58,066 nucleotides of DNA from contig NZ_BCQT01000030.1 of assembly GCF_001552215.1 (NCBI RefSeq), forward strand, positions 1 to 58,066, read 5' to 3'. This document shows, one piece after another, positions 17,018 to 25,113 of this stretch. The position numbers and the translations under genes were made by a program. The notes beneath the pieces are model-generated. The model was not told where the DNA came from, searched no databases, and saw only the letters and a list, made by a program, of their open reading frames with translations. Position 1 is the stretch's first letter; each line of letters opens with the position of its first letter. The DNA comes from Actinomadura macra NBRC 14102 (GTDB lineage Bacteria > Actinomycetota > Actinomycetes > Streptosporangiales > Streptosporangiaceae).

Positions 17018-17253
17018 GCCCCAGAAGGACCCCGAACCCCCGCAGTGTGAACCGCACCCCCCACAGTTCGGCCCAACCGGCAAAGATGGACTCGCCAACC
17101 CCCGGCAGGTGAGTTCCCGAGCCAACGGCCTGAGCCGCACCCCGGCTGGGTTGAGCCTCAGCCGCCGGTTACGGGCCAGGCACCGGAGCGAGCGCCAGCG
17201 AGCCGCTCAGCCGGGGGGATTGGGGGTCGCCCCCCAAGAAGAACCAGCCCAAC

Positions 17254-17295
17254 AAACACGCCGTTCCCACCGGGCGAGGGGAGAACGGCGTGTTT
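17254..17295. terminator. Strong bidirectional terminator hairpin
   Basis: A perfect 13-bp inverted repeat, AAACACGCCGTTC (17254-17266) and GAACGGCGTGTTT (17283-17295), with a 16-base loop. It sits between the converging GntR gene (stop 17017) and the SDR gene (stop 17312). The rest of 17018-17311 has no recognisable gene. Confidence 0.85.
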
Positions 17296-17311
17296 GGGTT
17301 TCGGGGCGTGC

Positions 17312-18046
17312 TCAGGTGAGGAGCTGGCCGCCGTCCACCTGGATGATGGCTCCGGTGATGTGGTCGGCCTGGTCGGAGACCAGGAAGAGCACCAGCGGGG
17401 CGATGTCGTCGGTGGTGGCGATCTTGCCCAGCGGGATGCGGCTCTCCCAGGCGGCGCGGGCCTGGGGGTCGTCCATCAGACCCGCGGTCATGGGGGTGTG
17501 GACGGGCCCGGGGGCGACTCCGTTGACACGGATGCCGTGACCGGCGAGTTCGAGGGCGCCGGTGCGGGTCAGGGCGTCCACCGCAGCCTTGGTGGCCTCG
17601 TAGTGGCCGAGACCGGCGGTCGGCTGACGGGCGCCGATCGAGCTGACGTTGACGATCCGGCCGCGGGTGCCGTGCTCGATCATCTGCGTCGCGACGGCCT
17701 GGGTGACGGTGAAGGTGCCCCGCAGGTTCACCGCCACGACCGTGTCGAAGATCTCCAGGGGCAGGGACGTCAGCGGTCCGCCGCCCGCGACCAGGCCGGC
17801 ATTGTTGACCAGGACCTCGATGGGTCCGTGGGCCTCGGCGACGTGGGCCACCGCGGCAGAGACCGAGTCGGCGTCGGTGATGTCCACGGTGACGGCGTGC
17901 GCGTCGATCTCCTTGGCGACCCGCGCCGCGGCGTCGGCGTCCCGGTCGGCGATCACCACGCGGTCGCCCGCGGCGGCGAACGTGGTGGCGATTCCGCGGC
18001 CGATGCCGCTCGCCCCGCCGGTGACCAGGACGACCCGCCCGCTCAT
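17312..18046 (-). CDS. Short-chain dehydrogenase/reductase
   Basis: 244 residues, a complete classical SDR. The cofactor motif TGGASGIG is at 9-16, an Asp (ADRDAD) after the second strand suggests NAD preference, then LVNNAG, catalytic Ser in VSSIG, and Tyr/Lys in HYEATK. The C-terminal ITGAIIQVDGGQ is typical. Its start overlaps the methyltransferase-like gene stop by four bases, so the two are translated together. The likely role is oxidation of an alcohol or reduction of a ketone in the island's pathway; the substrate is unknown. Confidence 0.9.
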   Translation of the reverse strand: MSGRVVLVTGGASGIGRGIATTFAAAGDRVVIADRDADAAARVAKEIDAHAVTVDITDADSVSAAVAHVAEAHGPIEVLVNNAGLVAGGGPLTSLPLEIFDTVVAVNLRGTFTVTQAVATQMIEHGTRGRIVNVSSIGARQPTAGLGHYEATKAAVDALTRTGALELAGHGIRVNGVAPGPVHTPMTAGLMDDPQARAAWESRIPLGKIATTDDIAPLVLFLVSDQADHITGAIIQVDGGQLLT

Positions 18047-19035
18047 CGGGCCTCCGCGATGATGATGCGCGGGCTGCCGGGCAGCGCGCGCGTCTCGACG
18101 GGCTCCCAGCCCGCGGCGGTCAACCAGCCGCGTACCTCGTCCTCGGGGTAGACGACGGTGCCGTCGATGACGAGGTACTCGCCGGCGTGCACGGCGTCCA
18201 GGACGCGCTGCTCGGGGTCAGAGTCCAGGAAGAAGTCGAGCAGGACGAGGGTGGCGCCCGGCGCGGCGGCACGGCGGGCGCGCTCGACGATGCTCTTGTT
18301 CTGCTCGGCGTCGAAGCGGTGCACGACGTGCTCCAGCAGGACGAGGTCGAAGCCCTCGGGGACGTCGCCGGTCAGCGGGTCGGCCTGCACGACCTCGACG
18401 CGGTCGCCCACGCCGGCGTCGTCCATGACCTTGCGGGCGAAGTCGACGAGCTCGCCGCCCGACAGGAAGGTGCCCTGGGCGTTCTCGGCCGAGCGCAGGG
18501 CTTCCGCCAGGAACGAGCCGGATAGACCACCGAAGTCCAGGATGCGGGAGAAGCGGGTGAAGTCGAAGTTGTCCGCGAGCATCCGGGCGTGCAGGGCGTT
18601 GTAGGTCATGACCCCGCCCAGGAAGGTCTGCATCCGGTCGCCCGCGAGGTCGAGCTTCTGGGGCTCGGCGGTGCGGGTGGTGTCGGCGAACTCGAGCCAG
18701 TGCCCGTAGCTGATCGCGTTGAGGAAGGCCAGGAACGGCCGCAGGTCGGTCTCGTCCCCGCCGCCCGCCAGATAGGCCGCGGTGGCGGGGGTGTTGGAGT
18801 ACCGGCCGTCCTCGCGGCCGAGCAGCCCGAGCCCCGCCATCGTGTCGGCGAGGATCCGGGTGGTGCGCTCCGGTAGCCCGGTGCGTTCGGCCAACTCGGA
18901 TGTCGTCGCGGGACCGTCGGCGAGGGCGGCGAACAGGCCGGCCTCGCTCGCCGCGAAGAGCTGCTTGGCGGCCATGTATCCGGTGGCGACGCCGAGGATG
19001 CCAGAAGGGTCGGTTCCCGGGGCGGGATGCGACAT
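18043..19035 (-). CDS. O-methyltransferase-like protein with damaged SAM site
   Basis: 330 residues with the layout of plant/actinobacterial class I small-molecule O-methyltransferases: an N-terminal winged-helix dimerisation domain (about 20-100) and a C-terminal Rossmann domain. The usual glycine loop DxGGGxG reads LDFGGLSGSF. The ribose-binding Asp of the following DLP motif is replaced in FLSGGEL. The catalytic-base region is partly kept as LEHVVHRFD. SAM binding is therefore doubtful. Family members that lost methylation and became hydroxylases or decarboxylases (RdmB type) are known. It is coupled to the SDR gene and divergent from an aldo/keto reductase. Confidence 0.75.
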   Translation of the reverse strand: MSHPAPGTDPSGILGVATGYMAAKQLFAASEAGLFAALADGPATTSELAERTGLPERTTRILADTMAGLGLLGREDGRYSNTPATAAYLAGGGDETDLRPFLAFLNAISYGHWLEFADTTRTAEPQKLDLAGDRMQTFLGGVMTYNALHARMLADNFDFTRFSRILDFGGLSGSFLAEALRSAENAQGTFLSGGELVDFARKVMDDAGVGDRVEVVQADPLTGDVPEGFDLVLLEHVVHRFDAEQNKSIVERARRAAAPGATLVLLDFFLDSDPEQRVLDAVHAGEYLVIDGTVVYPEDEVRGWLTAAGWEPVETRALPGSPRIIIAEAR

Positions 19036-19068
19036 GAAGATGCTCCTTCGCGGTAAAGAATATGCCAG

Positions 19069-19083
19069 ATGCTATACGATCAT
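19069..19083 (-). promoter_or_regulatory. ATCGTAT operator-like site 3
   Basis: On the minus strand this region reads ATGATCGTATAGCAT, sharing ATCGTAT with the other island sites. It lies between the divergent methyltransferase-like gene (start 19035) and the aldo/keto reductase gene (start 19141), so one bound regulator could control both. Confidence 0.5.
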
Positions 19084-19140
19084 AGGTCCAACGGCCAGGG
19101 CACCGCCCGGGGGCCGATCACCCCTTATCGGAGGTCAGCG

Positions 19141-20133
19141 ATGGAGTTCGCGGAACGGGCGCCCAGGCGGCGGCTCGGTGTGCACGGCCCGGAGGTGCCG
19201 CTCCTGGCCCTCGGCTCATGGAACACCTGGGACCGGATGGACCGCGAGGACGCGGCCGAGCTGATCCGCCTCGCCGTCGACCGGGGCGTCGACATGTTCG
19301 ACGTCGCGCACTACAACTTCGGGCCGCACGCCGAGAACGCCGTGACGGACGTGCTGTTCGGGCAGGCCGTCCGCGACGCGGGCCTGGCCCGTGAGGACTA
19401 CCTGCTCTGCGGCAAGCTGTGGCTGTGGGATTACCCCACCTCCTCCTTCGCCGAGCAGATCAAGGTGTCCCTCGGCCGGATCGGCACCGACCACGCCGAC
19501 ATGGTGGTGCTCGGCGACTTCATGGAGCGGCCCGACATGCGCGCGGTGGTCACCGACGTGTCGGAGCTGGTCAGGGCCGGGAAGTTCACGTCCTGGGGCG
19601 TCAACAACTGGTCGGCCGGGGACGTCCTGTTCGCCTGCAGGTTCGCCACCGCCGAGGGCCTGGTGCCGCCCTCGTTCGCGCAGCTCAAGTACAGCGTGGC
19701 GCGCCGGTCGGTGCCAGAGGGCGCGCCGTACTCGAACCTGTTCGCGCACGAGGGTCTCGGCCTGCAGGCGTCGGACGTGCTGGAGGGCGGCATCCTCGCC
19801 GGACGGCTCGAACCCGAGCGCAAGATCGGCGCGGACCCGGGCGGAATCCGGGATCGCATCCGCGCGGCCTACCCCGAGCTGCAGCGCGCCGCCGACCGGT
19901 TCGGCGCCACCCCGGCACAGGTCGCGATCGCCTACTGTCTGGCCCATCCCGCGGTGGCGAACGTCCTGGTCGGGGTGAGCCGTGCGTCCCAGCTGGAGGA
20001 CAACCTGACCGCCCTCGGCCTCGCGGCCCGGCACGGTGCCGAACTACGCGACGCCGTGGCCGGGCTCTGGCTCGACAGGGGAGTGGTGGACCCCGCCGCC
20101 TCCTGGGGCACCGACGCGCCGGTGCCCCGCTGA
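19141..20133 (+). CDS. Aldo/keto reductase-like protein lacking catalytic His
   Basis: 330 residues of the AKR TIM-barrel family. Recognisable parts are MFDVAHYNFG (D54, Y58), the Lys in LLCGKLWLW (K92), WGVNNWSAGD, and the C-terminal ATPAQVAIAYCLAHP with VLVGVSRASQLEDNL. The fourth member of the usual Asp-Tyr-Lys-His tetrad is missing: the family motif DLxxLH reads DMVVLGDF, with Gly at 125. GGAGGTCAGCG precedes the ATG. A close paralogue with the same loss lies at 28340. The reaction may differ from ordinary carbonyl reduction. Its stop is three bases from the converging amidohydrolase stop. Confidence 0.85.
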   Translation: MEFAERAPRRRLGVHGPEVPLLALGSWNTWDRMDREDAAELIRLAVDRGVDMFDVAHYNFGPHAENAVTDVLFGQAVRDAGLAREDYLLCGKLWLWDYPTSSFAEQIKVSLGRIGTDHADMVVLGDFMERPDMRAVVTDVSELVRAGKFTSWGVNNWSAGDVLFACRFATAEGLVPPSFAQLKYSVARRSVPEGAPYSNLFAHEGLGLQASDVLEGGILAGRLEPERKIGADPGGIRDRIRAAYPELQRAADRFGATPAQVAIAYCLAHPAVANVLVGVSRASQLEDNLTALGLAARHGAELRDAVAGLWLDRGVVDPAASWGTDAPVPR

Positions 20134-20136
20134 TCG

Positions 20137-21513
20137 TCAGGACTCGTACACCGGCTCGCCGTCAAGGACGGTCATGGCAACCGGCAGCGACGGGAGGGCC
20201 TCCGGCTCGACGTCGTGGAGATCGCCGTCTAGGACGCACAGGTCGGCGACCTTGCCGGGCTCGATGGAGCCCTTCCAGTCGTCGGCGCCGTCCTGCCAGG
20301 CGGGGGTGATCGTGTACGCCCGCAGCGCCTCGGTGACCGCGAGCCGCTGTGCCTGCCCGCGGACCGCGCCGTCGAGCCCACGGCGCGTCACCGCGGCGGC
20401 CAGACCCGCACGCCAGTCGGGGGTGAGCACCGGGGCGTCCGAGCTCAGGCAGAGCCGGACGCCCGCGTCGAGCGCATCGCGGGTCGGCCAGGCGTCGCGC
20501 AGCGCCTCCTCGCCGAGCGCTGCGGCGAGCATCGGTTCGGTCGCGACCGGGATGCCGGCCTGGGTGTTGAGGCCGATCCCACCGGACGCGAGGACGGTCA
20601 GGGTCTGCGGCGAGAGCAGGTCGCCGTGGATGATGTAGTGCCGCGCGTCGCGGCCCTCGCGGGCCAGGGCGGTGCTGAACGCCTCCGCCACCACCCGGGT
20701 GGTCCGGTCACCCGTGGCGTGCACGCCGATCTGGTGCCCGGCGGCGTGCGCCGCGTCGATCATCGCGCGCAGCGCCGCCTCCCGCTCCCCGTCCGACTCG
20801 CCCTCGATCAGGAGCGAGCCGTACGTCCCGTCGCCATAGGGACGGTCCGTCCAGGCAGTCTTCATCGGCGGGATCCCGTCGGCGAAGATCTTCACGCCCG
20901 CCACCCGGAACCGCCCGGGGACATCGGCCGGGGGCTTGAAATCGCGCAGCCCCTCCGCGAACTCGGCGGCCGAGCTGCGGCCGTCCAGCTCCCCGAACAG
21001 CATCAGGGCCGTGACACGCGCCTTGAGCAGGCCCTCCGCGGCCAGGTCGGCGTAGTCGCGTAGCGCGGCGGAGCCGAAACAGCCGCTCGCGCCGTCGTCC
21101 TCGCCGGGACCGAGACCGGGCTCGGTGTAGCTGGTGACGCCGAACGAGGCGAGCAGATCCGCGGTTCGCAGGATCGCCCGCCGCCGCTGCTCGGCACCCT
21201 CCAGGCGGGTCGGCGTGTCGTGCGTGTGCCCGCCGGTGCCGGCGAGCTGATCCATCAACAGACCCGGCCACATGAGGCCGAGCCAGACGCCGTGGAGATG
21301 CGAGTCGTTGATGCCAGGAACCAGAGAGCGCCCCCTCAGCCGGACGATCCGCGTACCCTTGCCCACCAGCGGCGTTATCTCGCCATCGGTTCCGACGCGC
21401 GCGATCTTGCCGTCGCGTACCGCGACCGCCTCGGCGATCCGGTCACGCGCGTTGACGGTGTGCACCCGCCCGCCGGTAAAGACGAGGTCGGCTGGCCTGG
21501 ATTCCTCGGTCAT
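20137..21513 (-). CDS. YtcJ-like amidohydrolase
   Basis: 458 residues from ATG 21513, preceded by TTGGAGCG; a longer frame to 21591 runs into the promoter. Metal-dependent amidohydrolase signatures are present: NDSHLHG (H72, H74), GVKIFADG, GVHATGDR, YIIHGD and LSSDAPV. The small beta-sandwich is formed by both termini (IAEAVAVRDGKIARVG; EPGKVADLCVLDGDL). The order of motifs and the ADG segment fit the YtcJ/Amidohydro_3 group, which hydrolyses N-acyl or formamide-like bonds. It could release the pathway substrate from an amide conjugate. It is divergent from a hydrolase plus transporter operon. Confidence 0.85.
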   Translation of the reverse strand: MTEESRPADLVFTGGRVHTVNARDRIAEAVAVRDGKIARVGTDGEITPLVGKGTRIVRLRGRSLVPGINDSHLHGVWLGLMWPGLLMDQLAGTGGHTHDTPTRLEGAEQRRRAILRTADLLASFGVTSYTEPGLGPGEDDGASGCFGSAALRDYADLAAEGLLKARVTALMLFGELDGRSSAAEFAEGLRDFKPPADVPGRFRVAGVKIFADGIPPMKTAWTDRPYGDGTYGSLLIEGESDGEREAALRAMIDAAHAAGHQIGVHATGDRTTRVVAEAFSTALAREGRDARHYIIHGDLLSPQTLTVLASGGIGLNTQAGIPVATEPMLAAALGEEALRDAWPTRDALDAGVRLCLSSDAPVLTPDWRAGLAAAVTRRGLDGAVRGQAQRLAVTEALRAYTITPAWQDGADDWKGSIEPGKVADLCVLDGDLHDVEPEALPSLPVAMTVLDGEPVYES

Positions 21514-21567
21514 ATCGCGCTCCAACTCTGGACACCGTCGATGGGATGCAATTAACGTACACGGAAT

Positions 21568-21582
21568 CAGATACGATTTTGG
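21568..21582 (-). promoter_or_regulatory. ATCGTAT operator-like site 4
   Basis: On the minus strand this region reads CCAAAATCGTATCTG, matching the AAATCGTAT core of sites 1 and 2. It lies between the divergent amidohydrolase gene (start 21513) and the hydrolase/ABC operon (start 21631). Confidence 0.5.
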
Positions 21583-21630
21583 AGTACCCACCCCGCTTGA
21601 GCGGGCACACTGGGCCTTCGGAGGTTAACG

Positions 21631-22575
21631 ATGCCCCTGGATCCCGAGGCGCAGCGGATCATTGACCGCACCCCCGCCGAGGACCCGAACAGCGCGGCAC
21701 CGCTCGACGTGGCAACCATGCGCGAGCAGTTCCGCCTGATGTGGACTTTGCCGGAGGAAGACCGGCCGCCCGTTGGCTCCGTCACCGAGACCACGGTCCC
21801 GGGACCGGCCGGCGACATTCCCGTCCGCGTCTACAAGCCCGAGGGTGAGGGCCCGTTCCCCGCGTTCGTCTGGTTCCACGGCGGCGGCTGGACGATCGGC
21901 AGCCTTGAGGAGAACGAGTTCTCCTGTCGCACCGTCTGTGCCGCCGCGGGAGCCATGGTCGTCTCCGTCGACTACCGGCTCGCCCCGGAGAACCCCTTCC
22001 CCGCTGCCGCCGACGACGCCTACGCCGTCGTCTCCTGGGTCGCCGCGCACGGCGCCGAGATCGGCGCCGACCCCGCCCGGATCGCCGTGGGCGGCGAGAG
22101 CGCGGGCGGCAACCTCGCCGCGGTGGCCGCCCTCAAGGCCCGCGACCTCGGTGGCCCGGCCCTGGCGCTGCAGGTCCTCGTATCACCCGTCCTCGGGCAC
22201 CCCGACGACGGGCGCGCGTCCTACAGTGACTACTCGGAGGGATTCTTCCTCTCCAAGTCGAGCATGGACTGGTTCTTCACCACCTACCCCTCCGACGCCC
22301 GCGACCTGGACGACCCGTACCTGCTGCCGCTGCGCGCCGAGGACCTGTCCGGCCTGGCGCCGGCGCTCATCCTCGGGGCGGAGTGCGACGTGCTCCGCGA
22401 CGAGGGCGAGGAGTACGCCAGGCGGCTGGAGGAGGCCGGGGTCGCGACCGAGCTGGTCCGCTACGACGGCATGATCCACGCGTTCTTCGGCCCGCTCGCC
22501 ACCGAGCTGTCGGTCGCCAAGGACGCGCACGCCCGGACCGCCGCCGCCCTGCGCTCCGCGTTCGGCGGCGAGTGA
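21631..22575 (+). CDS. HSL-family alpha/beta hydrolase (acetyl-hydrolase/esterase)
   Basis: 314 residues of the hormone-sensitive-lipase family. The oxyanion motif HGGGW is at 83-87, the nucleophile S157 is in GGESAGG, the acid lies in LGAECDVLRDE and the His in GMIHAFF. GGAGGTTAACG precedes the ATG. The stop shares a base with the ATG of the LivF-type ATPase, so the esterase is the first gene of the uptake operon. That link suggests imported esters are cleaved after uptake. Confidence 0.9.
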   Translation: MPLDPEAQRIIDRTPAEDPNSAAPLDVATMREQFRLMWTLPEEDRPPVGSVTETTVPGPAGDIPVRVYKPEGEGPFPAFVWFHGGGWTIGSLEENEFSCRTVCAAAGAMVVSVDYRLAPENPFPAAADDAYAVVSWVAAHGAEIGADPARIAVGGESAGGNLAAVAALKARDLGGPALALQVLVSPVLGHPDDGRASYSDYSEGFFLSKSSMDWFFTTYPSDARDLDDPYLLPLRAEDLSGLAPALILGAECDVLRDEGEEYARRLEEAGVATELVRYDGMIHAFFGPLATELSVAKDAHARTAAALRSAFGGE

Positions 22576-23327
22576 TGACCACTCCGGCCCTTGCCCTGGA
22601 GGGTGTCAGCGTCGACCGGGCGGAGGTCCCGGTGATCCACGACGTCACGCTCGACGCCGCCCCGGGCGAGGTCACCGTCATCCTCGGCGCCAACGGCGCC
22701 GGCAAGACCACCCTCATGGACGGCATCGCCGGCCTGGCGAAGGTCAGGTCCGGCGCGATCCGGCTGGACGGGACGGCCATCGAGAAGCTCGCCCCCTATC
22801 GCAGGGCCAGGGCGGGCCTCGGCTACGTGGAGCAGGCACGTACCACCTTCCGGACGCTGACGGTCGAGCAGAACCTGCTGGTCTCCCAGTCCGGCGGCGG
22901 CGAGCTGGCCACCGTGTACAAGCTGTTCCCCGAGCTGGACAAGCGCCGCAACCTGCAGGCCGGCTACCTCTCGGGCGGAGAGCAGCAGATGGTCGTGCTC
23001 GGCCGGGCGCTGGTCTCCGAACCGAAGGTGATCCTGATCGACGAAATGTCGCTGGGTCTGGCCCCGATGGTGGTGCGCCGGCTCATGACGACGATCGGCG
23101 AGCTCGCCGGCATGGGGATCGCGGTGGTGCTCATCGAGCAGTTCGCGAACCTGGCGCTGGAGGTGGGCACCCGCGCCCACGTGCTGCGCAAGGGCGGTGT
23201 CGTGTTCTCCGGGCCGTGCGCCGAACTGCGCGGCGACGACGAGCGGCTGCACCGGCTCTACTTCGGCGGGCCGCCCCTGACCACCGCTGACCGGGACGCC
23301 GGCTCGGCAGAGAGCGAGCGGCCATGA
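22575..23327 (+). CDS. LivF-type ABC importer ATPase
   Basis: 250 residues. The nucleotide-binding domain is intact: Walker A GANGAGKTT, Q-loop GYVEQARTTF, signature LSGGEQQMVVLGRAL, Walker B VILIDEMSLGLAP (catalytic Glu present) and H-loop His reduced to IEQ as is normal for LivF-like proteins. The YVEQ and DExSLGLAP forms are typical of the branched-chain amino acid (HAAT) transporter family. It is flanked by an esterase (one-base overlap) and the LivMG fusion (four-base overlap). The substrate is likely an aromatic or organic acid given the neighbouring catabolic genes. Confidence 0.9.
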   Translation: MTTPALALEGVSVDRAEVPVIHDVTLDAAPGEVTVILGANGAGKTTLMDGIAGLAKVRSGAIRLDGTAIEKLAPYRRARAGLGYVEQARTTFRTLTVEQNLLVSQSGGGELATVYKLFPELDKRRNLQAGYLSGGEQQMVVLGRALVSEPKVILIDEMSLGLAPMVVRRLMTTIGELAGMGIAVVLIEQFANLALEVGTRAHVLRKGGVVFSGPCAELRGDDERLHRLYFGGPPLTTADRDAGSAESERP

Positions 23328-25066
23328 ACCTCGTCGACAAGCGCGGACTCGGCATCGGGATCGGGCTGGCCGTGCTGGCCTGCGTCGCCCTCCCGGCGGT
23401 GCTGTCGCCCTACTGGATCTACCTCGCCATCAGTGCCGTGGTGAGCGCCGTGATCATGCAGAGCTTCGGCGTGATCGTCGGGCGGGTCGGCATCATGTCG
23501 CTGTGCCAGATGTCCTTCGCGGCGATCGGCGCGTGGGTCGTCCTGCGGCTGAACGTGGCGGACGCGCCGGGCGGGTTCTTCGTCTGGCTGGTGCTCGGTG
23601 GCCTTGCCGCGGTGCCCGTCGGGGTGGCGATCGGGCTGCCGGCCCTGCGCATCCGCGGGGTCAACCTGGCCGTCGTCACCTTCGGCTTCGCGGTCTCGGC
23701 CGACATCGTGTGGAACGCCAACCCGTTCCCCGGTGCCAAGGATCTGAAGATGCTGGACCGGCCCGAGCCGTTCGTCACCGACAGTTCCTACTTCGTGTTC
23801 GTGGTGATCGTTTTTACCGTGCTGGCCGTCGTGCTGGGCATGATCGCCAAGACCCGGCTCGGCCTGTCGTGGTACGAACTGCGTCACTCCGAGCGGTCCG
23901 CCGCCTCACACGGCATCTCGGTCGCCCGCAGCAAGCTCGCCGCCTTCGCGATCAGCGCGTTCATCGCCGGCATCGGGGGCGGTCTGCTGGCCGGGCAGCT
24001 GAGCCTGGTGGTGCCGAGCAACTTCGCGATGGGCCAGTCCCTCGCGCTGTTCGCCGTCGCTATCATGATCGGCCCACACCACCCCGAGGGCGCGGTGATG
24101 GGCGGGATCTTCGGCGCGATTATGCCGACGATCATGGACAAGGTGTCGCTGCCGCAGGACTTCGGCGGCGTGCTGTTCGGCGTCGGTGCCCTGCTCGCAC
24201 TGCGCAGCGGTCTCAGCCAGACCGACCTCACCCGGATGCGGAAGCGCGAACGGGGCGCGCGTAAGCTGATAAAGGAGGCGGACGAGGGCAAGCCGGATGA
24301 GGGCGCAGAGTCCCTGCCGGTTCCGGTGACGCCACGAGACCCGGGCGACCGGAAGCCCTGCCTGTCGGTGACGGGTCTGACCGTCCGGTTCGGAGAGGTC
24401 GTCGCGCTCGACGCCGTCGACCTGATCGTCCCGGAGGGCGCCGTCGTCGGCCTGATCGGGCCCAACGGCGCGGGCAAGTCCACCTTCATCGCCGCCGTGA
24501 CCGGCTTCGTCACCGGCTACAAGGGAACGGTCGAGCTGACCGGAAAAGGACTGGACAAGCTCGACCCCAGCACCCGGGCCAAGCGCGGCCTGCGCCGCAC
24601 CTTCCAGACGACGGCCATCGCCCCGGAACTCACCCAGTACGAGTACCTGGCGATCGGAGCCGGCCGCCGGCTGCCCCGCACCGAGGCGGACGAGCTGCTG
24701 GAGTTCTTCGGTTGCCCGCCCGGGGAAGTCCCGGTGTCGATCGTCGACGCCGGCACCCGGCGGCTCCTGGACGTGGCGGCCGCCATCGCCGCCCGGCCCA
24801 AGGTCGCGCTCCTGGACGAGCCGGCCGCCGGCCAGTCGGCCGCCGAGTCGCTTCGGCTCGGCGCCAGGCTCACCCAGGTGCCCGAGCGGTTCGGGGTGTC
24901 GATCCTGCTGGTCGAGCACGACATGGAACTCGTGCAGGCGACCTGCGAGCAGGTGACCGTCCTGGACTTCGGACATGTCATCGCCTCCGGTCCCACCGGT
25001 GAGGTCCTCGCGGACCCCGCCGTCCGGGCCGCCTACCTCGGTGCCGCGGACGTCCCGGCGTCCTAA
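23324..25066 (+). CDS. LivM permease fused to LivG-type ATPase
   Basis: 580 residues. Residues about 10-305 form a LivM permease with eight or nine helices and the loop LGMIAKTRLGLSWYELRHSERSA (shown only in part: RTRLG-like coupling loop near 175-190). A linker (about 310-340) leads to a LivG nucleotide-binding domain with Walker A GPNGAGKST, Q-loop RRTFQTTAIAPEL, Walker B VALLDEPAAG and H-loop VEHDMEL. The signature, normally LSYGQQR, reads VDAGTRR. LivM-LivG fusions occur in actinobacterial HAAT systems. ATGA overlap couples it to the LivF gene. Confidence 0.9.
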   Translation: MNLVDKRGLGIGIGLAVLACVALPAVLSPYWIYLAISAVVSAVIMQSFGVIVGRVGIMSLCQMSFAAIGAWVVLRLNVADAPGGFFVWLVLGGLAAVPVGVAIGLPALRIRGVNLAVVTFGFAVSADIVWNANPFPGAKDLKMLDRPEPFVTDSSYFVFVVIVFTVLAVVLGMIAKTRLGLSWYELRHSERSAASHGISVARSKLAAFAISAFIAGIGGGLLAGQLSLVVPSNFAMGQSLALFAVAIMIGPHHPEGAVMGGIFGAIMPTIMDKVSLPQDFGGVLFGVGALLALRSGLSQTDLTRMRKRERGARKLIKEADEGKPDEGAESLPVPVTPRDPGDRKPCLSVTGLTVRFGEVVALDAVDLIVPEGAVVGLIGPNGAGKSTFIAAVTGFVTGYKGTVELTGKGLDKLDPSTRAKRGLRRTFQTTAIAPELTQYEYLAIGAGRRLPRTEADELLEFFGCPPGEVPVSIVDAGTRRLLDVAAAIAARPKVALLDEPAAGQSAAESLRLGARLTQVPERFGVSILLVEHDMELVQATCEQVTVLDFGHVIASGPTGEVLADPAVRAAYLGAADVPAS

Positions 25067-25113
25067 CCAGACCCCGCCAGCCATCCCACCCCGCGAAAAC
25101 AAGGGCCTCTGCC

